Shown here piece by piece: positions 54,801-64,000 of a stretch of DNA of 64,000 nucleotides. The notes beneath the pieces are model-generated. The model was not told where the DNA came from. It ran no database searches and saw nothing but the letters and a program-made list of their open reading frames with translations. Each line of letters opens with the position of its first letter. The stretch's first letter is position 1. Source of the DNA: Rachicladosporium sp. CCFEE 5018 (Eukaryota; Ascomycota; Dothideomycetes; Cladosporiales; Cladosporiaceae); contig KZ111144.1 of the NCBI GenBank assembly GCA_002077045.2, positions 1,673,709-1,737,708 on the forward strand, written 5' to 3'. The position numbers were made by a program, and so were the translations under genes.

Positions 54801-55187
54801 GGCAGCCATATCGTCCGGCATTGTCTCATCATCGGAAAGAGCTTCCGTGAGGCGCCATGCGACAGAGTTGACAGTCGTGAGATTGGCATCAGGCTGCGTA
54901 GGAATATCGACGCCCGCGAAGATCTCGTGAGCGGATAGTACAGGGTCTGTCGATGATGCTGGGGCTACATTTGCGCGCACGGCTCTCGTGGGCGACGTTG
55001 TCTTCTTGCGCTTGTTGGAAGATGTCGGCATGAAGTCGTTTGCTCGAGGGTTCAACCCCGGCCGCCTAGTGAATAGATTGCGGAGTCGCCGCGCTGGTGG
55101 TTCTGTAGGTATCGCCGTAGGTGTCGTAGAAGCCTCATCATCCGATGACAGTGATGAGAGCGTCGATCCCATCGGAAGTGGCCACAT
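51828..55187 (-). CDS. Large F-box protein
   Basis: 1119 residues, no intron. An F-box lies near residue 240 (CNELPMEIFELITRHLARTD, then VRSLRLVNREFEQKVSPSLF). The N-terminus is disordered and Ser/Thr/Arg-rich. The centre looks LRR-like in places (LEDVTLCVS, LEQLTLVNCWITPPALEAL, LQVLKFDSVSL). An Ala/Pro/His-rich low-complexity block of ~200 residues follows (about 52340-52890). Family knowledge: F-box proteins link substrates to SCF ubiquitin ligases. The target is unknown. An in-frame ATG five codons on (55172, MGSTLSSLSSDDE) is an equal start candidate. Confidence 0.82.
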   Translation of the reverse strand: MWPLPMGSTLSSLSSDDEASTTPTAIPTEPPARRLRNLFTRRPGLNPRANDFMPTSSNKRKKTTSPTRAVRANVAPASSTDPVLSAHEIFAGVDIPTQPDANLTTVNSVAWRLTEALSDDETMPDDMAALLDGAATAAGSTHARAALSLLASRSSSAGATSPDPGKLRVAAAILIEGTGQDQTLDDENIARSSEVAYLPLASTTSTGAYHIPKSFKILPPIRRQLDHSMHQSTSSVAVWPCNELPMEIFELITRHLARTDVRSLRLVNREFEQKVSPSLFHTAVVPFNTELYDMMAEEVKKKDASAIRYGKGKGKARETPESALQWKNATTDREGKVYKGHGLRVFEGFGPHIKRFGMSFEVTEAQLAHPPEKRELDPCVAYHGAYNWPPPQYLRFSNLAGLERTADETSRMKAAFSKLVNVQEIGLSIDSGLGRLNGADVSPHTMVHDHPLPVFSAAGDAPPDHTRQAKKHFWTTLQRSQQSIGRRPNAKETSLHYADISAGLHSINGLCSSDYSSTVHWPRVDARGVLGGSRYSGASARTGVAYLLTDQDEKSFAAPVNPGTLRKEQIEWLLETEWAQRAFLESYMLAVMDNPSVFSRVTKLNVVKISSGLLSILGRVQLWAALPALEDVTLCVSPDWRCVQKDTAGYAEAPAKSPSLAVQLLYGVLRQIQGISHVKHLTCGFTDGGEKGTGVLGRNNNLLPAPILPLAQCLAMSPTGLLDMTYLEQLTLVNCWITPPALEALYRRQSHGSLQVLKFDSVSLTASPRAPPPAGAPAQAAALAHAHLQHAALAVPAGGWGAQAPLQVPAPHLVLPQPAAWLPAIPVAPVPNANALAGLHGINHLPAIVAPFANAVVASGLLGNTPPAQAAGIISQLWLRNRAQWVNYTTGLVGPASIAQFIATTPGLTMASFVGHVNMHNHPNLAGLAVPAPAHQHHYQPLHSQQPSHPTIRPDASTWATNHRDGSWPDLIDKLSPGPVFDDYLPQPQPWVTKRIPRPEVALKKLIFTSCGYVRLPANSNLDQTAVHWDVQHPLHSSAWFRQRQRGLAGAAQTSQDIYLGKLTQFLPPAELNAMFYAWGMTAGWDDVEAAEAAEYDGQLKGGSGRFSGVVERGMELRS

Positions 55188-56374
55188 GCTAAATGGCTAT
55201 GCTGTTCCTTTAAAATGGAAGCCTCGAGGAAATGAAACATCAAAATGAGTGTCTGTGAAGTGCTTGCTTGTGGGAGCACAAGACCATCGTCAGATCGATC
55301 GTATCTTGATAGTGGGCCAAGGAGTGTTCGTGCAGCGTTATCGTGTCAAAGTCCTCCGGTCCTGTGCGCCTTGCGAAGCAGCTTGTTGTGTGAAGCTTTG
55401 GCAGGTGCGCTGGGAGGCCTCGAACTTGCTGAGTCATCACATAGACAACCTGAATCGCATGAGCCATGAAATGCCGCGAATATGCGTTTGCTCTGGCATT
55501 TACTGCACGATCTACGAACTAGCACCATGTCTACCTACACGACCAATTGGACCATCGAGGCTTTACCTTCGAGTTGTCTGACGTCTGAGATTAGCGAGTA
55601 GCGGGACCCTCGCTTGCGAATCCGTCCGATGCACAATTCGGTGTCGCAGGCGATTAGTATTGAGCAAAGATATATGGAGTTCGTTGTGGCACCCTTCTTC
55701 CCGTCCGACATTTCCTTGATGCGCTCGACGAACTTCGTCGGGGTCGGTTCCTCTTCGATGTCCATTCCGCCTGAGGCAAGGGACATAGAGAGCGTGGAGT
55801 CACACTCTGCCCTAATCGACCTTCATCTTGACCCACAACCAGAATCTTACCCGAGAGCGCATGGCAGCTATTGCCATCAGCTCGTACAGGCCAGAACACC
55901 GCTTTGTCACCGTGTTTGTCAGAGACTCAATATTGGAGCAAATACACTGTCATGGAGTCAGCTCTCTCCTATCGATATTGTCCAACGAGATCACCATCAA
56001 GGGTGCTCATGTAGTAGCACAGGAGGGTCCAGGACCCAGCTATCGGAAGAAGCGATGGTGAGATGACGTGCTGACCGTTGCTCTTTCTCACTGCGACAGT
56101 GATAGCGGAAAAAGGGCTGCGGTGCAGTCGACAGCAGCACACAGGCCTTAAGCTTCCGGGTGAGCAATAGGTGACTTCTTCGTCGTCTTGTAACGGTCTG
56201 TGTCTGTATAGATCCAGTCTGGCGAGATACCGGGGTGACAGGCACTTCAGCGGTCATGCAGCAATACTGATGCGTTCTTTACACAATCTTTGCTTGTATC
56301 GCGAAATCATCGTCGCCAGCCCACGCGCAGACTCCATGAACTCCTGTGCCCGCAAGCTCGACCTCCGTCCTCGC
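55188..56374. other. Intergenic, about 1.2 kb
   Basis: A 150-codon frame at 55614-56066 and shorter frames on both strands lack any family feature; I do not call them. Confidence 0.45.
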
Positions 56375-56916
56375 TCAGAACTCCGCGATCGGATCGCCTC
56401 GTAGCTTGCCGCGCATTTGCCACTTGCCCTGTTCAATGCAGTCAGCATGCGTGCCACAAGATCTTGAACCTCATGGCAAGCATGGCACCGCCAGGCTCAT
56501 CAAGAGTGAGCCTGTAGATGTCATGCTTGCGATGTTGCAGCTCCACTCACCTCTGTCTGATATCCCATGTACAAGAATCCCGCCGGTACTGCCACAATGT
56601 ACACAAATGATAGCCATGCCGTTCGTGGTGTCCACCTGAAGAACTCGTGTCTCTTCACGTACATGTCTGCGTGGAGGTTAGTGTATGCTCTTCCTCAGGA
56701 TCCCACCTTCCAGTCCAAAGGGTTGCTCCCGCAGCACACAGCGTCATCGCATTATACTCCAGTCGTGCGTCGCGGATGTGTCCAGATGAGAAGGGTTGTG
56801 CGAACGTACTGGCATATTTGACCAAAGCTGGGTCCATGTTCAAGCCTGTCTTCTCGTCAGCCACGCTCCAATCTCGGGTCACCCGATGCGCGCTCACTGT
56901 TGACGTGGCCCGCCAT
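56375..56916 (-). CDS. Complex I small subunit, NDUFB4/B15-like, four exons
   Basis: Assembled by hand from four short exons: 56916-56898, 56845-56810, 56666-56551, 56428-56375 (introns 52, 143, 122 bp), giving 74 residues. The protein reads MAGHVNSLNMDPALVKYAN, MYVKRHEFFRWTPRTAWLSF, one membrane helix (VYIVAVPAGFLYMGY), and a basic tail ending RGDPIAEF. This order (short N-terminus, RWTPRTA, single helix, MRGK-RGD tail) matches fungal subunits related to NDUFB4 of mitochondrial NADH:ubiquinone oxidoreductase, a membrane-arm accessory subunit of the inner membrane. All splice sites are GT-AG and the frame closes exactly. A single-exon gene finder would miss it. The exact subunit name is less certain than the complex. 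Confidence 0.8.
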
Positions 56917-57241
56917 CCTTGCTATTGAGGGTCTCATGATTGCGATGTAGAGTTTGGTGTACAACAATCACTCTCGTCGTCGCAACGATTCACGTCGTAA
57001 TCAGGCACACTAGCTCGCATTGGAAGGCACGTAAGCGGAAGGAGCCGTCGGTGCCAAGATCTTTGACTTCGAGACCACGCCTCGGCTCGGAAGCTGGAGC
57101 TTCTTCACGAGCCAAACGGTGCGAGCTACCTCCTATCAAACCTCAGAAATAGATGTTGGGACGAGGCATAAGTAGATCCGTTCCGCTCATCAAGCCCATT
57201 TTGAAGCAATCTCAACTCCTCCTTTACCGCACGTTCAGCAT
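56917..57241. other. Divergent promoter region, complex I subunit and GST
   Basis: No gene seen in these 325 bp between two start codons. Confidence 0.5.
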
Positions 57242-58284
57242 CATGGCAGACACTCAAGCTCCCAAGACGCAGATCACCTTGCATTGGTAGGTTGATCACT
57301 CATCATTCTTATGCCCAGCGATATGATATTTGAGCTCGAGAGCACGTGAAAATCCGCTGAGCATGTTCAATCGCGCCCACAAGAGAGCGGAAGGGAGATG
57401 ATGGGAGACTTTCGGAGCTCCCTCTCAGTCCAGCTCATAGCTCTCATTTCCAGCTCGGATCTTCCAGACCTGCTCGAACTAACCCAATCGCAGGCTCGAA
57501 CGCTCCCGCGCCCAACGCATAGTCTGGCTCCTCCGCTCCTGCAAAGATATCGACTACAAGCTCGATCTCTACAAGCGCGGCGCCGACGGCCTCGCCAAAG
57601 AAGATCTCAAGAAAGCTCATCCTCTGGGTAAATCCCCGGTCATCACCATCACCTCGCCAAATTCGACGACGCCGGTCACTCTCGCCGAGTCCGGTCTCAT
57701 TACTGAGTATGTGAGCGAGCATTATGCGCCTCAGCTGATTCCCACGCGATGGCGCGACGGCCAGGAGGGCAAGGCTGGAGGAGAGACTGAGGCGTATCTG
57801 CGATGGAAGTTCTACATGCATTATGCTGAGGGTAGCTTGATGGCGATTTTGCTCATCTCGCATATTATGAATCGTACGCCTTCTCATCACTCCTTCCAGC
57901 CAACATCCATCACTATCTACTGACATGTCTCTCGCAGAACTAAAGGACGGCCCCGCCGTGCCCTTCTTCGTCAAGCCTCTCACCCGTGCTGTCGCCGGCA
58001 AGATCGAATCTGCCTTCCTGAACCAGAACCTCGCAACGCAGTTCGGGTTCCTCGAGTCGCAGGTCTCGACTTCGCCGGATGGTGGCCAGTATCTGTGCGG
58101 CAAAGACCTCACATCCGCGGACATGCTGATGAGCTTCCCGCTCATGGCCGCGAAGCCGCAGCTGCCTGAGGCGACGTACCCGAAGCTGAGAGCGTATATC
58201 GCCAGGCTGGAGGCTGAGCCTACTTTCAAGGAGAGCGTCGCGGAGGTTGAGAAGCTGACTGGAGAGCCTTACAAGATTTTGTAA
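57242..58284 (+). CDS. Glutathione S-transferase
   Basis: Exons 57242-57285, 57494-57873, 57938-58284 (introns 208 and 64 bp), 256 residues. The thioredoxin-like domain reads ITLHWLERSRAQRIVWLLRS, then HPLGKSPVITI and TLAESGLITEYVSEHY (glutathione-binding Glu-Ser). The helical domain has LRWKFYMHYAEGSLM and the C-terminal YLCGKDLTSADMLMSFPL (the conserved N-capping/hydrophobic staple Asp). Family knowledge: matches the fungal GTT1-like/S. pombe Gst3 group, which conjugate glutathione or act as peroxidases. Starts MADTQAPKTQ; cytosolic by sequence. Confidence 0.9.
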
Positions 58285-60496
58285 GGTATGAGGCTGGAAT
58301 CTGCGTTCGAGCTGAGATATAATAATGAGAAAGGCATGTCGATTATTCTGCACGTTAGTTCACCTCTTCAGTCAAGATCCGACCAAGAGCCTTGAATGGT
58401 TATTGCTGCCCTAGCCAGCGGCAGCCAAGGTGTCACGATGACTAGATCGAATGTATCATCGTGCGATTGCTTACGAGACTCGAGTATCTCCCTAGCCGTT
58501 GGGACACACACGTTCGATACATGCCCAGGTAGGGCTAATGTGCCATCGGCGACTTCGGATTGTCAATGAAGCGCAAGGAGACTTGGAATACAGTCTTGTA
58601 AGAACCATATTTCCCGTCTTCGCAAAGCACTCGCTTGACTAGACGAGCCAGGTTCATGTCAATGTCGCCGCATAGAGCAGGCGATGTCGTCGCGCCCAAC
58701 ATCGATATCTTTGGCGGCACTGAAAGCCGCCTCTGCATACCGACAACAGCAGGCGACGCTGTGGTCTGTCACCACACGTGTATGAAACAACTTCCAAGCA
58801 GCCTTGTCTCGCATCGGAGTAGAATCAACATCGTCGGGATTACACCCAATACTGATGTTCTCTCCGGCATTGACAGCCGTGTATCCATACGGTTTCATCT
58901 GCATGCGACATGGAGCACGGTAGGGCTGAACGACGTCACCTCATCGCAATCCTTCGAGCTTCGCGCTTCGACTTCACCACTGTTTCCCTTCCCACTTCGC
59001 TTGCAATAACATACGTGCACACCCGGCACACCCGGCATCTGCGTCCACTTCTTCCGCTACACGCTTCATTGCGACCGTTTCGTAAGAAAGTAGGAACGCC
59101 ACCGGAACATTACAGCATTGCCGCCGCCGTTGAGAGCCTCACTGCCGAATGCAGGGTCGGCACATGCTATAGGCAGGGATATGGCGTATCCCTGCGGGCC
59201 TTTCCAGGACTTCACCCCAGTCTGCCTGTGCAACCGACGTTGCACAGGAGTGCAGATCTTGGGGTTTGACAGCGCCGCATCGCATGGCTGACAAGTTCGT
59301 AGATGGCTATGCAGATGCATGCAGGTACGCGTAGATGAAGGAACATTTAGCCTTGACATCCAGGAGTGATGCCTGTGGCGCTCTCGAGGGCCATTCGTTT
59401 TGCACATTGAGCCCGTGGCTGTGCTTGACGATCCGGTACGTATCTTCCATGGAGACTGGAGAACATGTAGCCACGCTACTGGACGAGGCCTCATCTCGGT
59501 ACCGACCTTTGCAACAGCGTCAACAGCCCGACGTCACTACGCTTGGTCTTCGAAGCTGAGCATGGTCGGGGTTGATCGATTTCTCTGACACGCTACTGGT
59601 CAGGTTTCGACGGAGCACACCTACTTGGGCATGCAGGCCGGCTACACCTTACGCGTTCGACTGCGCTGTCTCGACTGGAACCCGGCTACAGTGGACTTCA
59701 ATGTGGAGAGCCGCAGTATGATTGATCAGTCCTTCGTCGGCTATCTAGTTGCTGCAAGTTGTGCCTGTGAGATGCCTTCGGCGCGCGATCAACTGATTGA
59801 TAAACGAGGGGCATTGTAGCTCAGCCATCTTCACACCGAAGCCTCCCTCTTCATCATGGCGTTCAGTATCAGTCTCTCTGCAGGGCCAGATGAAGAAGAC
59901 CCTGCGTACGCCTCACACTCTGGCAACAAGGCAATCTCTGCCGACTCGACCGGAATTATCCTACCGAGTGACAGCCGCAAGAACAGCCGCATGCACAACC
60001 CCATGTTTCGGCAACACCCCTTTCACGTCATTGCCTAGCCGCGCTGCCGACGCGAGACTCAACGGCTATACCAATCCCCTACTTGGAAGCCCTATATGAC
60101 GATCTTCACACCCATATAGCAATTTCTAGGGATCTGCCGAGGGTGTGAACCCTGAGGTGCAGGCACTGCACGAGCCTATTGATCCTGACAAGGTGGTTTC
60201 GCACGAATTCGATATCCTCTTTGGCCTTGGAAGATCAGCGGTTTGACTGACGTAGTGGTATAGGTGACGGTAGCGAGTGGATGAAGTCGTAGGCGACGTC
60301 GTGACGAAGGTCGACGAAGCGATGGTTGGAGGTGTATAAGAAGTCAGGTCATGTCGTTCCAACAGCATTTTCCTTCCATCATCAAACCAGCAACCCAACA
60401 TCATCAATAAGCACTTTCAACCAACTTCAACAACCAATTCAACTCCACCACATCCACTCTTCACCAAACAACCAACCAACACCACCAACCGCCAAC
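58285..60496. other. Gene-poor stretch, about 2.2 kb
   Basis: No coding region supported on either strand until the hydrophobin leader. The final ~140 bp (about 60360-60496) are an A/C-rich, G-poor leader of the hydrophobin mRNA. Confidence 0.5.
60335..60339 (+). promoter_or_regulatory. TATA element of the hydrophobin gene
   Basis: TATAA in GGTGTATAAGAAG, 158-162 bp before the ATG, followed by an unstructured CAA/CCA-rich leader. This is the usual layout of strongly expressed fungal secreted-protein genes. Confidence 0.55.
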
Positions 60497-60838
60497 ATGC
60501 TCTTCACGTCCATCGCCACCTTCGCGCTCAGCGCCATCGCCGTCTCGGCCGCACCAACAGAGAAGCGCCAGACTCTCGTCTGCTCAGGCACATACAGCAA
60601 CGCCGTCTGCTGCGCAACAGATGTCCTCGGTGTCGCAGATCTCAACTGCGTGAACCGTAAGTGCCTCGTTACCACATCTTCTTCTCTTCGAGCACTGACA
60701 CCGTCTATAGCCACAGTCACTCCCACATCGGCCGACAACTTCGTCGCTACTTGCGCCGCTGAGGGCCAGCAGGCGAAGTGCTGTGCTCTGCCCATCCTTG
60801 GCCAGGCATTGATCTGCCAGGACCCTGTGGGTGCTTAG
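60497..60838 (+). CDS. Class II-type hydrophobin
   Basis: Two exons, 60497-60656 and 60711-60838 (intron 54 bp), 95 residues. A signal peptide (MLFTSIATFALSAIAVSAAP) is followed by a Kex2-like EKR and the mature domain. The eight Cys follow the hydrophobin order C-x8-CC-x11-C-x16-C-x8-CC-x10-C, with class II spacing and little variable length. Family knowledge: secreted, self-assembling amphipathic proteins coating hyphae and spores, and aiding surface attachment. The intron falls just after the fourth Cys, a usual place in class II genes. Highly expressed type promoter (see TATA). Confidence 0.93.
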   Translation: MLFTSIATFALSAIAVSAAPTEKRQTLVCSGTYSNAVCCATDVLGVADLNCVNRKCLVTTSSSLRALTPSIATVTPTSADNFVATCAAEGQQAKCCALPILGQALICQDPVGA

Positions 60839-62248
60839 ATAGAGGATGATGGAAAGGAAGGGAGGAATGAAATGTACGAAAGTGTACTATAGTCTGTGAA
60901 ACTATCAATTCGCACCACTTCTGGTGTTGTCTCTCACTTATTACGTCTTTCACTTTGTACAATGCGTGCGTTGGGATGGTTTTTTCAACTCTAGTCATAT
61001 ACACAGCTAGTTGCACTGGCCCGTTGTTCCACTGGTTGCTCGTGGTGTTTTCGTCGACGCTGTTCCCACGTGCTACAAATACTGCTACTTTATTTCCCAA
61101 GAACCTATTGCCCTAGCATATGTCGACCGAATCACAGCGCCGATTGCTCAGCGGATCCACGTCGGGATCCATATTGGAGAGAGACGATCTCCGGAGGTCA
61201 CTACACCTCCTGAAAAATGCCATCCGTTAACATCCGCATATGAGGAAACAGTCCTGGCGTAGTCAACGGTATCGCAAGAAATTTTCGAGCTTTTGATAGA
61301 GCAGAGGGCTGCTACAGCTTGGCCCGTAGCGGTAAGTCTATGTAATGTTCTGCCAGCAGGATGATTCCGCAGGAGCTGCTTCGTCGCACGTACACCCCAG
61401 TCTTATTTAGTCCACGTCGACCTCGTGAAGCGCATGATAACCAATGGCAATCGGCCCGAAAATGCCATCCTGCGTAGCACCACCCCACCTTACGTAGTAA
61501 GCTCTTAGCTTGCTAACGCTGCTATGTAATCAATCACCATCGCGGCCGTTGCAGTGATATCTACGTCCGCTGAGCCAAGACACTAGATCGCTAGATCACT
61601 TGAGTGTGTTACCTTTGACTCTCTAGTTGCGACACGGAGTAGTCAGCTCTCAACATCTAGCATGGAAAGCACCATTATGTCCCCTCGCTCGTCGAAACAG
61701 CTGACTCGCCGTGGCCATTAGCTGCCATTACTCAAGGTCCCGATACTCATGGCAATCGAGCAGGTGTATGCGAAGTACGCTGGACTCCGCCTCGGAGTTC
61801 GACTACACACCAATTCTTGTAGCAAAGGTTTGATACATCTCATTGACTTCTGATCACTCGATCCATCCCGCCTGCAACACATTTCCCAGCCGCACGAGCG
61901 CCGCCCCTCTGACGCGCTGTCAGCAAGCCGGCAGATCGACCATCTGTGCCTGGCGCTAACTTCATGCGATCGTCACGCTCCAGCTGTGATCACCTCTCTC
62001 CTCGTGTCTTGACACATCTCCAGTCAGCGCTCCGCTACAGGCCGATGGCATACTAGTATCACTACTGACGGCTTGGGACTCGGGCTAGATGCCACTTCTT
62101 TGGACTCGAGTGGACTGCCATGCCGCGAATGACGCCGTCGTGGTATTAATAACGGCTGGAACTACTCAGCTGGTGCTCGCGAACCCGAAAATCCTTCTTC
62201 CGCTGCAGATGCTGGAACGCTGCCAAGTGTTCTGCGAACGCAGCTGAT
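60839..62248. other. Intergenic, about 1.4 kb
   Basis: No coding region supported; probable long promoter of the BTB gene. Confidence 0.45.
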
Positions 62249-64000
62249 ATGCCCGATCAATCAGTAACAAGTGCTACTACATCAATAATGGCCCCAAATT
62301 TGCCGGCCGAGAAGGCTTCAAGCCTAAGGCATCATGTAACAGACACGCCGGCGGACCTACTTGTTTCCCAAGATGACATCTCTCAAGGGAGTATACATAG
62401 TGATGGCGCTGCTGCCCAACCTAACACCGGTGGTCAAAACCCACTGGAGTCTGCTACCTGGAACTGGAAATCACCGAGCATTGGCAACGCCGCACCGTCG
62501 ACGTATATCTACGAACCCCAAGGCGAGCTGTTGACCAGCAGCAGCCAGCCTGCTGGTAGTGTACGTGAGTTTCACGGGCCAGACGTCCTACCCATCATCT
62601 CGGCCTCCAAGCGCAAGGCCTCGGGGAACCTTCTCGAACGCGCGCGGTCGTCTAGCTCCGTCCTGACTGTACCTACTTCTGTATCTTCAGCATCAGGGAC
62701 GAAACGGAAGGTCAACGCCGACTCTTCTCTGACTGCAGTCGACTCAAGGACCGACCTAAAGCGATCGCACACCGTGCCGGAAGGGAGTGAGCGGACGAAG
62801 ATATCGCATATGGGATCGACATCACCGCGCGCCGCGAGAGTTCGTCCCAGCGCGCCTTCGAGAGGGGCTTCGTACGAGACACCTGGAAGTAACGCAGATC
62901 GGGCTCTCCCAGATGCCACAACGCCTATGTTCCTGCCAGCGCGAAAGGTCTTTCCGATACAGATTGGCGATCGGTTGTTCAGGCTCTCAGGGGCGTCAAT
63001 ATCGTCAGACGGTAAGCATGAATACCTTGACGTCGTTCCAAGGCATATACTGAGACTTGTAGAGCACCCTCGTACTTCTCGCAATTTTTTGAGGAGCAAC
63101 TCCGGCAGAGCGATAGCGCTGATAGCGTGAGAACATTGTACATAGATCGGGATCCGGTGGGTACAGCACTGCCGATTCGAAGATCGTGCTACGCTGACAC
63201 TTTGCAGAGCACGTTCGAGGACATTAGTCTGCATCTGCAGGGCTACCATGTCTCGCCGCGAGATGGACCACACTTTGTTCGGCTATTCGCTGATGCACAA
63301 TTCTATAGCTGTGAGTTAAGCATCGCGACATGGCTGAGGCCCGGAAAGCTGACAACGCACAAGTACCTCGCCTCTCAGCCCAGCTTTTCGCCTCGACGAT
63401 CTACGTCCGCGTCGGTGAAGCCGAATTCCAGATTCCAAAGGACCTCTTCAATTCACCAGGAAATACACCGAATTACTTCTCCCTCGGCTTTAGCTCGTTC
63501 TTCACAACGCCCACTTCGGTCTTCCCTGGTCTGACACAGCGAACACTGCTCCGACCGCCTTCGTTACTCCCACCCTCGGTGATGGGGAGAAGTGCACGAA
63601 CGTTCGCCGATCTGCTGCAAGTGTTGAAGGGCTACCCACTCCAGATCAGATGCAAAGAGCATCGCGAAGAACTGCTGCGGGATGCACGATACTTCCATCT
63701 CAAGGGTCTGGAGCAGAAACTCATACCGTGCGACATCTCACACAATCTCGCCAGAGGGAAGAGTGAGATCCTCATTCGGCTTGAGGACGTACGACAATCT
63801 GGGATATCGTTCGTGTCAGACGCTGCTGCCACGTCATCGGAACCATTGAACGCTTCGCCGGCCAGCACTGCATCTTCTACTCCCGCAACAATCAGCGGAG
63901 CAGGCTGGATCTACTATCAGCGGCCTTACATCGATGCCGAAGCCCACGCCTTGATCGTGGAGATATCTGGCGATGAGAGCACGGAGCTAGCTGTTGCGGC
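62249..64000 (+). CDS. BTB/POZ-domain protein (KCTD/T1-like), 3' end outside window
   Basis: Exons 62249-63011, 63065-63156, 63208-63310, 63364 to the window edge (introns 53, 51, 53 bp). The first ~235 residues are disordered and Ser/Pro-rich. The BTB fold starts at FPIQIGDRLFRLSGASISSD and crosses the introns: APSYFSQFFEEQL, TLYIDRDPSTFEDISLHLQG, YHVSPRDGPHFVRLFADAQF, YSLPRLSAQLFAS. A second similar unit follows (YVRVGEAEFQIPKDLFNSPG ... FADLLQVLKGYPL ... LLRDARYFHLKGLEQKLI), so two BTB-like domains are present. Family knowledge: such fungal proteins resemble Whi2/KCTD-type adaptors, often for Cul3 ligases or stress signalling. The specific role is unknown. Confidence 0.82.

Noticed and set aside
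55614..56066. 150-codon open frame downstream of the F-box gene promoter
   Set aside because: No domain, no splice context, and overlapping frames of similar length on the other strand.
59810..59830. TAGCTCAG motif resembling a tRNA D-arm
   Set aside because: No B-box or acceptor stem nearby.

Overview
This window is nuclear DNA of a filamentous ascomycete (Pezizomycotina). The evidence is mostly 50-60 bp GT-AG introns with CTGAC/CTAAC-like branch points, a Zn2Cys6 regulator, a fungal rhodopsin-domain receptor, a class II hydrophobin, and fungal forms of ATP12, OSH3, APC10 and PAC4. Gene style and content would fit Dothideomycetes (for example Mycosphaerellales), but that placement is inference. 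About 30 genes or gene remnants are supported. One 100-N assembly gap lies at 16263-16362, and genes at both window edges are cut.

Layout. 0-15 kb: 3' part of an OSH3-like oxysterol-binding protein, a CHAT-domain protein, a DUF2235 alpha/beta hydrolase, ATP12, a Zn2Cys6 transcription factor, a C2H2 protein, a VHS/GAT trafficking protein, and the 5' part of a choline kinase that runs into the gap. 16-24 kb: a group that looks catabolic, with a Baeyer-Villiger-type flavin monooxygenase, an AtuA/DUF1446 protein and an ACAD10-like phosphotransferase on the minus strand, facing a PRISE-type reductase that is broken. 24-30 kb: second copies of DUF2235 (3' third only), VHS/GAT and choline kinase (complete), rearranged relative to the first copies. 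30-38 kb: an Ato/GPR1-FUN34 acetate-ammonium transporter, an MFS vitamin/allantoate-type permease, a TauD dioxygenase and a hexapeptide acetyltransferase. 38.4-41.3 kb: a gene-free array of about 19 degenerate units of about 153 bp with dyad symmetry. 41-64 kb: rhodopsin-domain receptor, APC10, a frameshifted GNAT, a small hypothetical gene, PAC4, a carnosine N-methyltransferase-like gene, a large F-box protein, a four-exon complex I small subunit, a GST, a hydrophobin and a BTB-domain protein.

Two themes stand out. First, the 24.1-28.4 kb block is a mosaic duplicate of material at 3.7-16.3 kb. Part of it differs by about 12% with mostly silent changes, and part by about 3% with many replacement changes. 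It is inverted and joined at sharp breakpoints, one of which cuts the reductase gene. Second, several genes carry single clean lesions in otherwise intact frames: an in-frame TGA upstream of the CHAT domain, a TAA at codon 16 of TauD, two frameshifts in GNAT, and a CG instead of AG acceptor in the MFS gene. This could reflect gene decay in a duplicated or hybrid genome with redundant copies, or assembly/consensus error. Both are inference and testable with reads.

All exon joins were read by hand from splice signals, frame and family similarity; no database search was run.
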